DNA of 64,000 nt from Carposina sasakii. Taxonomy: Eukaryota > Arthropoda > Insecta > Lepidoptera > Carposinidae. Of this stretch, positions 21,231-32,730 are shown piece after piece. The stretch is taken from positions 2,170,001 through 2,234,000 of the forward strand of contig CP053167.1 of assembly GCA_014607495.2 (NCBI GenBank), read 5' to 3'. Within the stretch, counting starts at the first letter, position 1. Each line of letters opens with the position of its first letter. A model generated the notes under the pieces. It saw only the letters and a program-made list of their open reading frames with translations. It made no database searches and was not told where the DNA came from. The translations under genes were made by a program, and so were the position numbers.

Positions 21231-23244
21231 TGCTTTTGCTGTCGACTTTTTGCATCCCTTGATGATCTGAGTAAACCATTTGTTTCTGGATATCAAAAAT
21301 GGTGGAAATTAAACCCAAATATTCACTTTACGAGTCATCTCATCAACATGTATCCAATTTGGAAATATGAAAAACTCTTGCAGTTGGGTTGAAAAAAAAT
21401 GAAATTATTGATAAAGTAAATGAAGACACTATAAATCGCGAGGCTAAAAAATGGCGAAACATATTACGTCGACTTTTGGATATTACATTATTTTTAGCTC
21501 AGCAGAATCTTGCTTTCAGAGGCCATAGAGAAGATCCTTCATCAGAAAACAGAGGTAATTTCATAGAATTAGTGAAAATGATGGCAAAATACGATCCCGT
21601 ATTAAGTGGGCACTGGTCAAAACTTCAAGACGCTGCAGGTGGATTGAAAAGAGTACGTTCTTATTTATCAAAAGGTATCCAGAATGAATTCCTATCTATT
21701 TTAAGTCATCACGTAAAACAGAAAATTATTGATGATATCAAAAAATCTAAATATTTTGGAATCATGTTTGACAGTACTCCAGACGAGAGCCATACCGACC
21801 AAATGAGTGAAATAATAAGATATGTCTATATAGAGGAAGGAGCTGTGGAAGTGTGGAGTCCTTCTTAGGTTTCTTTTCTATGTCAGGAAAGACGGCAAGT
21901 GATATGGCAAATGATATTTTAAAACAGCTAGAAAAAGATGGATTAGACATTCAACTTTGTAGAGCTCAGGGCTACGATAATGCCGCCTCAATGTCTGGTG
22001 TTCATGGAGGAGTTCAAAAGAAAATCCGGGATATTAACCCTAAAGCATTATTTAGCCCTTGTGCAAATCACTCATTAAATCTTTGTGGTGTACATTCCTT
22101 TGCATGCATTCCTTCAAGTGTAACCTGTTTCGGCACCTTAGAAAAAATATATTCATTCTTTTCCGCTTCGACCCACAGATGGGAAATACTAATACAAAAG
22201 GTTGGGAAAACTTTGAAAAGACTGTGTGATACACGCTGGAGTGCTCATCATGATTCCGTTAAAGCTATCAGACAAAATGTAGAACAACTGGTCCTTACAT
22301 TGGAAGAAATGTGTGATCCTTCGAAAGATAATTTAGATAATAGGTCTGCAGCAAGCGTACTACTTCCTGCAATATGTGACTTCACATTCTTAAGCTACTT
22401 GGAGTTCTGGAATATGATTTTGGAAGAAGTAAATCTCACCCAAAAATATTTACAAACACCTGAAATCACACTTGACATGGGTTTGATAAAAATGAAGGAA
22501 CTGCAATTGTTTCTTGTCGAGGAAAGAAATACGCTCGTCACTAAGGCTATACAATTTGGCACGCACAAATGTAGAGAAATGGGCATAGACATTGAGAGAC
22601 GAGGCCGACGAAAAGTAAAAAAGAATCAACCTGGAGAAACATCTTCAGATGCCAGATTGACTTTGCAAGAAGAAGTTCGCAGATCTATGTTCGAGTGCTT
22701 GGATATATTTAGTCAATAATTGGCTACAAGACTCACTGCTATGGAAAACATTTCTAGCACCTTCCATATTGTACAACCAAAATTCCTGATAAAAGGCTCT
22801 GTAGAAAATGAACTTGAGCAGGCAGTGGAAAAGCTCAACCTAGTCTATGGTGATTTTGACAAGGAAAAATTATGCAAAAAAGTTTACAGATTGCGAAGAC
22901 ATGTAAGCGCAACTAATACTGCAACGGAGGAAGCTGCTTCATGGAGTGCTAAAAAAATGTTTGAATTTATTATTAGATGGGACTTTACCGAATCCCTACC
23001 CAACATATGTCTGATACTTCAGTATTTCCTAACAATTAGTGTATCAGTAGCGACGTGCGAAAGAAGTTTTTCAAAACTTAAACTTATCAAGAATTATCTA
23101 CGATCAACCATGACTGAAGAACGACTTGCTAGCTTGGCTATTTTGTCGATTGAAAGAAAAGCAGCATCGGTTTTGGATTTTGATGACGCTATTAATAAAT
23201 TTAGTGCATTAAAAGCTAGAAAACACAATTTGAAATGTTTGTAA
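21231..23244 (+). pseudogene. hAT transposase main part (DUF4371-like core, C-terminal dimerisation domain), broken
   Basis: Begins CFCCRLFAS, completing the zinc finger interrupted at 10022. Frameshifts lie near 21385 (GGGTTG before an A run) and 21857; an in-frame TAA is at 22717-22719. In between are FGIMFDSTPDESHTDQMS and AQGYDNAASMSGVHGG, the first conserved catalytic-core segments, and DTRWSAHHDSVKAI. The end has VSVATCERSFSKLKLIKNYL, the hAT dimerisation motif, followed by the stop at 23244. About 670 residues survive, near full length. It is the host of the large insertion and is inactive as read. Confidence 0.85.
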
Positions 23245-23434
23245 TTAATTTTAATTACTTGTAGTGTGGTTGCTTGTTTTTTTATTTGAAAGCTGTAATG
23301 TTAAAAAATATTGATTAAAATTTTAGTTTCTATCTATCTGCATTTGTTTAATTCAGTAAATCTGGAGGGCGGGCGCCAGGGGGTCCTAAAATTAAAGACC
23401 GCCCCGGGCCTCAAAAAGTCTTAGTCCGCCAGTG
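23245..23434 (+). repeat. 3' UTR and terminal repeat of the hAT element
   Basis: The last bases, CTTAGTCCGCCAGTG, are the complement of a CACTGGCGGAC hAT-type terminus. A GC-rich CGCCCCGGGCCTC stretch just inside is common in ZMYM-like hAT ends. Confidence 0.7.
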
Positions 23435-23438
23435 ATGT

Positions 23439-23724
23439 GATCTTATGGCAGTGTGGGAACGTGCAGGAATTCCAACTAAATTTAAAAAAGATATTATAAA
23501 GAAGATAGAAAAGAAGTATTTTGAATGGCAAAAATTGAAGAAGAATAAAGAAAATAAAGCCAAACGCTCTGAGAGCCTACAAAATAAAGAAACGGAATGG
23601 CAAGCAAAATTAGAAGATCTCTTTGACATAGCTCACGCTGATGCTTTGAATAAAATCAACATTGAGGAAGACAGACAATTTTTGCTTGAGCAGAGAAAAC
23701 AAGGACGCCCTGGTTCAATAGGTG
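23439..23724 (+). pseudogene. Unclassified transposon ORF (family U), first part
   Basis: An open frame directly after the hAT end encodes LMAVWERAGIPTKFKKDII, a Lys-rich helix and FDIAHADALNKINIEEDRQF ... RPGSIGG. I recognise the phrase pattern from repetitive uncharacterised proteins of insects and other invertebrates but cannot name the superfamily. The frame is interrupted at GGAGTG by a BEL/Pao element and resumes in phase at 27618. The part N-terminal to this should lie on the far side of the hAT element and was not found. Confidence 0.6.
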
Positions 23725-23729
23725 GAGTG

Positions 23730-23925
23730 TGTACAAGACAGTACATAAATGTCAATGTCAATCTGTCATCGCCATAGCTAGAATTGGGACTTGTCAGTTG
23801 CACACAAGTTTTAGATTGAAACGCTCTCTTAGCGATAGCCATTGAACTGTAAATTAATATAATAAATTGGAAATACAGTGCATTCAGTACATATTTAAAC
23901 TTTATGTTTTATTAAGCGCCTAACA
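23730..23925 (+). repeat. 5' LTR of BEL/Pao element
   Basis: 196 bp, TG...CA ends, 195 of 196 identical to the 3' LTR; preceded by GAGTG. Confidence 0.95.
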
Positions 23926-24181
23926 TAAATAATGGTCCTTCGAGCCTTCAATTTAGTGCTAATCGCCAGTTTCTATAATTACCGGGCCGGACCCGAGTGA
24001 GTGACGCCATTTTTTTGTTCGCGATAATATCAGTCCGTGTCCCAGCGTGTGCAGCTCATTTTTTTTTTCATTTCACAAACTGTTTCCTCGGCAAGTTGCA
24101 GAGTGTTCCAGTAAACGCAGTGCGTATTTATTGTGAAAGAACATTGTACATTCTACAAATAAGTGCAACAAGTTGTCGCAT

Positions 24182-24985
24182 ATAAACTTTCGTGTGCAGT
24201 GCGCGTGGAAGAATCTCGAAGTTCGAGTACCTAAGCGTCCAGTGGACCATAACATTCTTCACTTTGGTGATTTTATGCAAGTTGCAGAAACAAAAATAGT
24301 TATTAAAAAAAAAAAAAAAAAAACTTCAGACAACGATGATCCATATAATGTTAGTAATACACAAATGACTTACATGACTATGTTAGTACAAACACTAAGA
24401 TGCATCCTGGTATAGCGACTATATAGTGCCGAGTATAGCGACTGTCCAGTCTGCCAGCTATCATCGCGAGGATGGTGTTGGAACTGGCGCGCAGCCGGCA
24501 GAGCGCCGCGGCGGCGCGCTTGCGTAGTGTGGCTGCGAAGCCATCCACGTGCGCGTCCGCAAACATACCTGACGCACTACAGGCCAATTGTTGTTATTGT
24601 TTCAAGAATAAACTTTCGTGTGCAGTGCGCGTGGAAGAATCATAATTATCTCGAAGTTCGAGTAATCGTCCGGTGGGCAATACAAACTTCGCCATTGTAA
24701 GTTTTCTGCAGGTTGCAGAAACAAGAATACTTATTGTTTCAAGAATAAACTTTCGTGTGCAGTGCGCGTGGAAGAATCATAATTATCTCGAAGTTCGAGT
24801 AATCGTCCGGTGGGCAATACAAACTTCGCCATTGTGAGTTTTCTGCAGGTTGCAGAAACAATAATACTTAGTGTTTCAAGAATAAACTTTCGTGTGCGGT
24901 GCGCGTGGAAGAATTATAATTATCTCGAAGTTCGAGTAATCGTCCGGTGGATACTTAACCTTTATTTTCTGCAAATTGGAGAAGC
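24182..24985 (+). repeat. Tandem repeat array in the BEL/Pao 5' region (137-bp unit)
   Basis: Units starting AATAAACTTTCGTGTGCAGT occur at 24607, 24744 and 24881 (period 137), with a diverged unit at about 24182-24310. Each carries GCGCGTGGAAGAAT, TCTCGAAGTTCGAGTA and TTGCAGAAACA. An A run of about 20 lies near 24305. The segment 24400-24600 between units is GC-rich and unrelated. Such arrays occur in 5' leaders of some LTR elements; a function is not shown. Confidence 0.8.
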
Positions 24986-25257
24986 AAGCAAGCATACTTG
25001 GTATTTTATAAACAAACCTACATTCGTCATTGTTCTACGGCAATTCACAACAACTTCACTTCAGTCCTTCTTCAAGCTGACTTCAAGTCGTTCCCGAGGA
25101 GAAGATAATCACTACATTTGTCTGTCAAACTCTGTGTGCAGGGGTGCGTTCGTGTAAGCCGGCGAAATCTTAGCCGGTCTAAAATTTAAACTGACTAAAT
25201 GTCAAACACCCCGTTCAAGCACTCTACAACTAGGATGTTGTCTATACTTAAGAATTG

Positions 25258-27239
25258 TAGATGTTGACAATAATGTTAATGTCGATTTATTATGTTCTAA
25301 GTCACGTGTCAATCCTATAAAAAAGTTAACTACTCCAAGATTAGAGTTGAATAGTGCCTTGTTGCTATCCAAGTTGGCTAGAAAGGTGTATGATATTATG
25401 AAGTCAAGATTCAATCCAAACATGTACCTACCTATTTGTGGACTCTCAAGTTGTACTTGCTTGGCTAGCAACAAATCCACTAAAACTAGGTGTATATGTA
25501 GCTAATAAAGTTAAATATATAAAAGAATTATCTAATAGTTTCTCATGGCATTATGTAGACACGTCAGAGAATCCAGCTGACTGTTTGTCGCGAGGTGTAG
25601 ACCCTCATTTATTACAGAATCATAAGTTATGGTTTCATGGGCCATCATATTTGAGTAGGTTGGATTTTCTGCCTGGCCATGCCTTTGAAATACCAAGTGT
25701 AATACCAGAGATAAAGGTATCTCACATTGTTAGTGAGATTGAGCACTTGCCCTTGTTTAAGGATTGCTCAAATATTGATAAGATTAAGCGTATTTTGTCA
25801 TACATGTATAGATTTGTTAATAATTGTAAGTGCAAACTGGAGGACAGACTGTCAGGGACTTTGACGCCTCAAGAGATGAATTATTCACTTAATGTTATTT
25901 TTAGATATGAGCAGTTCAAGTATTTTGATAAAGAGATAAAGGCTTTAGAGTTAAATTTACCTATAAAGTCAAATCTTCAGGCGTTAAATCCGTTTTTAGA
26001 CAGTATGGGTATTCTGCGCGTAGGTGGATGACTCCAGCATGCTGCTGTACCATATGCTACTAAGCATCCTATTATTTTGCCAATAGGTTCTAGATTAGTA
26101 CATTGCTTAATAGAGAAGCAGCATAGGGCATTGTTGCACGCTGGACCCAAGCTTGTGCTCTCTGAGTTAAGTTTAAAATACCACCTTATTAATGGTATTA
26201 GAGAGGTTAAGCATGTTTTACATAAGTGTTTAGTTTGTTTTAAGTTAAAGGCAAAAAATGCTGAACAATTAATGGGCTCTCTTCCTCATGATAGGATAAC
26301 TCCATCAAGAGTTTTTGAGAGGACTGGAATTGATTTTGGTGGTCCATTTAATAAAATGCTTAGAGTTAGAAAACCTGTTATCCAAAAGGCATATGTCTTG
26401 CTACTTGTGCGTTTCACAACAAAGGCGTTGCATATTGAGTTAGTGAGTGATTTGACAACTGATTGTTTTTGAACGCTTTAAAAAGATTTATATCGCGTAG
26501 AAACAAGCCAGTAGTAATATATTGTGATAATGCTAGTACATTTAAGGGGGCTTAAAATAAATTAAATAAATTGTATCAATTACAGTCTGCCATAGATCAC
26601 AAGAATGCTGTCGAACTTTATGCTGCTGAAAATAACATTTGTTTTAAATACATTCCTAGTTATTCGCCAGTGTTTGGTTCCCTGTGGGAGGCTGGAATTA
26701 AATCCGTAAAATATCATTTAAAAAGGGTTGTGGGTGAATCTGTCTTGACATACGAGGAGTTAAACACAGTGTTAATTCAAATTGAAGGAATTTTAAACTC
26801 TCGTCCTCTGACTGCTTTACCAGCAACAGATAATAACGAAACGCCCTACTTGACTCCAGGTCATTTCTTAATGCAGTCTCAGCCTACTACTTTTCCTGTA
26901 AAAGATTGTTTAACTGAACCTATTAGTAATGTTAAGTTTTGGGATCAATGTAATCGCATGGTTCAGAGCTTTTGGAAACAATGGTATAAACAGTACCTTG
27001 TTCATCTTCAAAATAGGCCAAAATGGCGTAATTCTTGTGATAATATAAAGGTTGGAACGCTGGTCATTGTTAAAGATGATAATGTCACACCTTTAAGGTG
27101 GCCTATGGCTAGAGTAGTAGAGGTATTCCCTGGAGCTGATGGTAAAGTAAGAGCGCTCTCCATCAGGACACCAAATGGGTTTATCATTAGAACTAGTACT
27201 CGTATATATAAAGTCTGTATACTTCCCATTGAAAACTAA
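25258..27239 (+). pseudogene. BEL/Pao pol remnant: RNase H, integrase, C-terminal DUF5641-like domain
   Basis: TTPRLELNSALLLSKLARKV (end of RT/RNase H) runs to a shift near 25430. DSQVVLAWLATNPLKLGVYV and HYVDTSENPADCLSRG (Pao RNase H) follow. A TGA lies at 26029 within LRVGG-LQHAAVPYATKHP. The zinc motif HRALLHAG ... HVLHKCLVCFKLKAK and integrase FERTGIDFGGPF lead to another break in a T5 run near 26465. A TAA comes after CDNASTFKGA, then ENNICFKYIPSYSPVFGSLW ... EGILNSRPLTALP and the C-terminal domain ending at 27239. At least four breaks, so no functional protein. Confidence 0.9.
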
Positions 27240-27416
27240 TAAATTTATTTCATTGGTACATTCATATAAGTATATCATAATGTAAAGTCATAAAATGAGT
27301 ACTAGAATATACCAGTTAATTTTATATGACTTATACCTTTAAGATACGAGTAGTCTTTGTGATTTAAGCAGTATAAGTGGTAGTTAACTGTGTGAGCTTT
27401 CTCTTGCTGCGGAATA

Positions 27417-27612
27417 TGTACAAGACAGTACATAAATGTCAATGTCAATCTGTCATCGCCATAGCTAGAATTGGGACTTGTCAGTTGCACACAAGTTTTA
27501 GATTAAAACGCTCTCTTAGCGATAGCCATTGAACTGTAAATTAATATAATAAATTGGAAATACAGTGCATTCAGTACATATTTAAACTTTATGTTTTATT
27601 AAGCGCCTAACA
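27417..27612 (+). repeat. 3' LTR of BEL/Pao element
   Basis: 196 bp, near-identical to the 5' LTR; followed by GAGTG. Confidence 0.95.
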
Positions 27613-27617
27613 GAGTG

Positions 27618-29341
27618 GACAAGATTTATTTAAAAAATAAAATTAAAAAAGAACAGAAACACGCTCGCGTTCAACGTCTTATAGATCAAGAAAAAGAAAA
27701 TTCTGAATTTTTGCGAGAAAAGTGCATACTGTCTTCTTCGACTACCAGCAGTGACGACGAAAGAAAAAGTTCTACTTCAGAAATATCGGAAAGAGCTGGA
27801 CCTTCGACTTCAACAGTATATTTACCCCCGCCTAAACGCAAACGAGGCACAAAGAACCTCCTTGATGAAGGCTTATCCGCAAGCCTCGATTTTGCTAAAT
27901 TGAGTGACAGAAAAGCGACTGTTGTTTTAACATCAACGCTCAAATGTGCAGGAGCCGATCCCTCTGAGTTCAATGTTAACGCTTCCTCAATTCGTCGCCG
28001 ACGTATGCAACAAAGACAAAAGGTAGCAGAGGCTTTAAAAAAGAATTTAAACCAAATATGCCCCTTACAATTCATTGGGATGGCAAACTGATCGAAGACA
28101 TAACAGGACATGAAAAAGTGGATCGACTATCTATTTTGGTGTCAGGTCAAGGTGTGGATCAACTTTTAGCAGTTCCAAAACTTAGCCATGGAACTGGTGA
28201 AGCTTGTGCTTCAGCTGTCTATGACACAATTATATCTTGGAACTTAAGCGATCAAATAAAATGCTTGTGTTTCGACACCACTGCGGCCAACGCTGGCTTA
28301 AGAGCTGGTGCTTGCATCTTATTAGAGCAAAAGATAGAAAAAGATGTACTTTGATTAGCCTGTCGTCACCATGTTTTGGAAATAATGCTAGAAGTAGTCG
28401 TAGTTCAAGCACTAGGTCCATCAAGCGGGCCAGAAATATTGATTTTTAAGCGTTTTAGGACTGCTTGGCCTAAAATTGATCAGACTAAGTTCTGCACAGT
28501 TTCAGCAGACCCTGATGCTTTAAAATGCGTGGAAAATGTAGCAAGTAGTATGATTTTATTTGCTGAACAACAGCTGAATGATTATCAACCTCGCGACGAT
28601 TACAAGGAATTATTGAAACTAACAATAATGTTTCTGGGAGGTGTGCCTAATGAAGGAATTTTGTTCAGAGCTCCAGCAGGTCTTCATCATGCGCGGTGGA
28701 TGGCAAAAGCCATTTATTGCCTGAAGATTTTCATGTTTAGAGATCAGTTCAAATTGACAAAAAGGGAATTGAAAGCTGTTAATTTACGTCAGATGTTGGT
28801 ATCAGCTCCTGTGACAACTTCAGCACCAAGAAACGACTTATGGTTGTTAAAAAATCTTAAAAGGTTCGAGAAAAACAAAGCAATGGCCAAAAAAGCATTA
28901 ACAAGGTTCCTAGGACATTTGTGGTATCTATCCGAAGAACTTATTGCGCTTGCTTTTTTTGATGACGATGTGTCTATTGAAACCAAACAAAAAATGGTCC
29001 GTGCGCTGAATGACGAAGGTTCAGAATTTATCCCCAAGCGTATTACCCTGGAATCCCTGGATATTAGTCACATTGAGGAAAAAAATATTGAGGATTTTGT
29101 TTCTAGCAACACCCTAAGATTTTTCAGAATCCTTGGAATATCGTCCGCATTTTTGGAAAAAGAACCTCAACTTTGGACAGAAGATGAAGAATACAAAGTT
29201 ACTAGAGAAATTATTCGTTCCATGAGAGTGGTGAATGATATAGCAGAGCGGGGCGTAGCATTGATGGACGAGTTTAATAAATTAATTACCACGAACGAAG
29301 AACAAAAACAATTTCTTCTTTTGTTTGTTAAAAATTTTTGA
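27618..29341 (+). pseudogene. Unclassified transposon ORF (family U), main part, frameshifted and with a stop
   Basis: Continues in phase from 23729 once one GAGTG is counted: DKIYLKNKIKKEQKHARVQR. A Ser-rich region is followed by a shift near 28045 (AATTTAAACC). Then come LTIHWDGKLIED, KVDRLSILVSGQGVDQLLA and CFDTTAANAGLRAGACILLE. An in-frame TGA at 28352-28354 precedes LACRHHVLEIMLE and HHARWMAKAIYCLKIFMF. The frame ends at 29341. The Asp-containing motifs suggest an RNase H-like nuclease, but that is inference. Confidence 0.65.
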
Positions 29342-30269
29342 GAAAAGCATCCAAATGTCAATAAAAGCACATTGTTAGCGTAAAACATATTTTTTTCTAA
29401 TAATTGTTTTATTTTATGTATGATTGTCATTTCAGAACCGAATTAAAGTAATTGAAAAAAAAAATTTTTTTTCATTTGCTGGTAGCGACCCCTAAATATT
29501 GTTTTAAAAATCTAAGAAAATAATAGTAATTTTTTTAAATATCTTAGAACAGAATAAAAGGGTGACACATGATTAAATCAGAAAAAATTTTTTTGGTTCA
29601 AATAAGAAGCACCCTACTGTATGTGTGTCTGTCTAATGAGAAGTGAATATACTTCACGCATACATTTTCAATAAATTATGGGGTTTTATTTTTCGTTAAA
29701 CTATCGACACTACACAAGATGCACGACATTTTTTATCGATAATTTCAGTTTGATCCACACACTGCACCATTTGTCTTGCATACATGCACGATAGACGCAC
29801 ACTAGTGTATTTCTTTTTTGGTGTCGCCCTTCGAACTCTATTGCCGATCTAATGCTAGTATAATAAATCTATGGTGCAAACGGACTACGAAAAGAGAACA
29901 CGAAGTAACGAGCGAAATTTTCCGATCTCTTCCGAGTCCCAATCAATTTTTTAACACACACCGACACACACACTATGTGTGTTGACAAACACAGTATATC
30001 CAAGTCAAGGTAAAAGCACTGTATGTCCAAACACATTTAGTGTTTTCAATTTGTTATCGTAAGATACTTTGTTTTAAGTTGGTTATTTCTAATTTTATAG
30101 CGTATTCTGTGCTTTTGTACCTTGGTATCTTTGTCATTTTAAACATTTTCAACCAACGGATCTTTGATTTAGGTACGGTTGTAAACAAAATACCCAAAAT
30201 TGGGATAAACAGAACAGTATTTTCATAAAAATGGCATATTATGTGTTTTATTTTGGGACAGCCGAAACG
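29342..30269. other. No gene seen; AT-rich 3' region of family U and spacer
   Basis: Contains runs of A and T, a CACACA/TGTGTG palindromic patch near 29955-29985 and no conserved frame. The 3' end of family U must lie here, but I could not identify its terminus. Confidence 0.4.
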
Positions 30270-30748
30270 TATTTGTTCTCCCAGTGGTTTGAGCATTTTG
30301 TCAAGTTTGTGAGACCAACTGAGACTTCGCCTGTCCTCTTGTTATAAGGACATTACAGCCACACAAAAAATATTGAGTTGGTGGACATGGCAAGAGAGCA
30401 TGTGACAATAGTTTCACTGCCACCCCATTGTACCCACAAAATCCACCCTTGGATAGATCGTTCATGGCTCCGCTCAAAACTCACTACAGTAAAGAGATCA
30501 GAATGTGGTTGCGCGAAAAAAACACAACACTGACACAATATGATATAATACAATTGTTCAGTAAAGCATACCTGAAGTGCCAGAAAGGATCAATCGCTGC
30601 CAATGGGTTCAGTGTTAGTGGCATATATCCACTGAACAGACATGTGTTCATTGAAGCTGTTTATATTGCTGCTCGCAATGAAGCAAATGCATCTAGAAAT
30701 GGTGAATACGACGAAGCAAGTGATCCTGCACTTATTAATGCAGATTAA
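30270..30748 (+). pseudogene. Decayed pogo-like transposase fragment (DDE core end)
   Basis: Reads HFVKF then, after an in-frame TAA where the second catalytic Asp should be, GHYSHTKNIELVDMAREHVT and LPPHCTHKIHP. It shifts frame to DRSFMAPLKTHYSKEIRMWL and NGFSVSGIYPLNRHVF. This parallels 38451-38798 of the pogo element further right, so it is an older relative of that family. No TIR found. Confidence 0.75.
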
Positions 30749-30995
30749 GGGGTTCCCCATCTCTTCAAATAGGACCAACCAACCAAACCAGTCATCCTAT
30801 TCTCATCAATAACGGTCAATCAGACTCGTCGCCTGAACATATTCACTTAACCAAGCAAGTATTCCTGCTTTGATAAATGCAGATCAAGGGGAACCATCTC
30901 TTCAAATAGGACCGACCAACCAAGTCAGTCATCCTATTCTCATCAATGATAGTTAATCAGACTCGTTGCCTCGAACAATATACATGTATTATACC
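30735..30995. repeat. Imperfect direct repeat of ~110 bp
   Basis: Two copies share ATCTCTTCAAATAGGACC and CATCCTATTCTCATCAAT (about 30739-30850 and 30878-30985), with several substitutions. The first overlaps the end of the pogo fragment's frame. Confidence 0.75.
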
Positions 30996-31149
30996 TATCT
31001 GTAAAATTACAATTTGATTATGTGTCCAAATAAGCCTTCAAAGTTAAGAGGACAAGTCCATTTTTCAAATGTGAAATTAATTGAAAATTACAACATCACA
31101 TGTCCACCTGCATCATTTACAGCAACTTTTGTTTGGTGACCATATTTAC

Positions 31150-31793
31150 AAACGCTATATTTAATATAGCTGTAGATCAAAAGTTGAAGCTCAAAGTTGT
31201 TGACGAGTATGTTTACCTGGGACAGATGGTCAAACTAGGTAGGTCCAAGTTTGAGAAGGAGGTAAATCGGCGAATCCAACTCGGCTGGGCAGTGTTCGGG
31301 AAACTACGAAGCTTATTTGTGTCCAAGATACCCCAGTCCTTAAAGACGAAGGTATTCAACCAGTACGTGCTGCCGGTGATGACCTACGGTGCCGAGACGT
31401 GGTCTCTAACTATGTGCCTCATAAAGAAGCTGAGGATCGCACAGAGAGCGATGGAGAGAGCTATGCTTGGGTACTCTCTGTGTGATCGAATCAGAAATGA
31501 GGAGATTCGCAGACGTACAAAGATCACCGACATAGCTCAACGGTCCAGCAAGCTGAAGTGGCAATGGGCAGGGCACATAGCTCGAAGAACTGATGGCCGA
31601 TGGAGTTGGAAAGTTCTAGAGTGGATTGGCAAGCGCAGCGTGGGAAGGCCACCCCGCGAGGTGGACGGACGACCTGGCTAAGGTCGCGGGCGTCGGTTGG
31701 ATGCGGGCGGCTTCCGACCGGTCGGAGTGGAGGTTGTTGGGGGAGGCCTATATCCAACACTGGACTTCTTAGGGCTGTAAATGATTATGAATA
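31150..31793 (+). mobile_element. 5'-truncated RTE-type non-LTR retrotransposon, 3' end
   Basis: Encodes the C-terminal tail of the endonuclease/reverse transcriptase: LKVVDEYVYLGQMVKLGRSK, VFNQYVLPVMTYGAETWSLT, SKLKWQWAGHIARRTDGRW. It shifts frame near 31650 into RWTDDLAKVAGVGWMRAAS and ends TYIQHW-like before a TAG. The short 3' tail TGATTATGAAT is RTE-like. Severe 5' truncation is usual for these elements. Confidence 0.88.
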
Positions 31794-31799
31794 ACGCAA

Positions 31800-32538
31800 A
31801 TGTGTTCCTTCAAAATCAGAAGTATGAAGGTTTCTATTCCTGCAGGTGACACTGAAGTCACCGGAGTGTTAACGTCGGTCCCTACGGAATTATCAAATAA
31901 ACTTATATTGTCATTAGTAGGAAGCTCCCATAATTTAATACAGGTAAGGCGTTTCATGCGTAGAGTCTGGAGCGAGAGTGGTGAGACATCGTTTCAGCTT
32001 ACTCAGACCGTCGCAATCACATTTCCCTCTACAAAGTTGCCACAATACGTATACCTCCACTCATGGAGATATGAAGTAAATGTTTATGTTCCTCCAGTCA
32101 AACAGTGCCTTCAATGCCTGAAATTCGGTCACATCGCGAAGTTTTGTCGTAACACTATTGTGTGTTCTATATGTACACATAATCATCACTATAAAGCATG
32201 CAAAGAGGATAAAAACAATGCCAGCTGCAATAATTGTGGTGGCAATTACATTGCCATCTCAAACTTGTGCCCAATAAAAAGGGCTTAAATTGAAGAAAAT
32301 AAGATTAAATCAAAAACCACAACTTATTCGGAATTATTTAATGAAAGCTCTTTCCCTCAACTTTCACAAAATAAAATAGAAAATCAGTTACAAAATCTGA
32401 GTAAACCCGACTTTTTCATGAATATTCTTATACAAGCAGTCACGAAAATAGTATCCAATCAAATAGAAATACCTAAAAATTCAGAATCTATAAAAGAAAA
32501 TTTAGTTCAATCTTTCAGAAACTTCAAAAACGAATAAT
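31800..32538 (+). pseudogene. Jockey-type retrotransposon ORF1 (nucleic-acid-binding, zinc knuckles) with a stop
   Basis: Reads VLTSVPTELSNKLILSLVG, VRRFMRRVW, then three Cys/His clusters CLQCLKFGHIAKFC, CSICTHNHHYKAC and CNNCGGN ... LC, the knuckle arrangement of Jockey-like ORF1 proteins. A TAA at 32286-32288 is followed by ~80 more codons in frame, ending NFKNE at 32538. An ATGGAACTTG overlapping the end could begin ORF2 but stops at once. Truncated on both sides. Confidence 0.75.
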
Positions 32539-32730
32539 GGAACTTGTAGGGGTGTGTCCTTGTTAAAGAGTAAAACTGAGCTGGGCCGAACAACGGGAAA
32601 ACAAAACGATGCGTGCGTACGCGGCGGCCGCCATCGAGCAAGAGAGCGAGAACGAACGAACATCTTCTAGATGTGAATGAGCCAATAATTTCCTGTCATT
32701 CGTTCAGCAGATAACTATAAACAAAATAGA

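Larger units (their letters stand above)
9527..23434 (+). mobile_element. hAT element (ZMYM1-like) split by an 11.2-kb insertion
   Basis: Coding pieces lie at 9527-10022 and 21231-23244. Joining them across one ATAT gives a continuous TTF-type zinc-finger segment, with YSTSTNMLY on the left and CFCCRLFAS on the right. The 3' terminus is the complement of CACTGGCGGACTAAGAC ending at 23434, a hAT-type TIR, followed by ATGTGATC (23435-23442), a candidate 8-bp target duplication. The matching left TIR was not found in the window, so the 5' boundary is unknown. The pogo element at 6588-9419 probably lies in its 5' non-coding region. Confidence 0.8.
23730..27612 (+). mobile_element. BEL/Pao LTR retrotransposon, internally deleted
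   Basis: Two 196-bp LTRs (23730-23925 and 27417-27612), starting TGTACAAGAC and ending CGCCTAACA, differ at one position (G or A in AGATTRAAACG). The target duplication GAGTG is at 23725-23729 and 27613-27617. A TGGTCCTTCGAGCC stretch a few bases after the 5' LTR fits a primer-binding site. The 3.5-kb interior has a repeat array and only the 3' end of pol; gag, protease and reverse transcriptase are missing. It sits inside family U and splits its frame. Confidence 0.95.

Noticed and set aside
31524..31760. Minus-strand frame across the RTE tail
   Set aside because: Antisense shadow of a well-supported RTE coding region.
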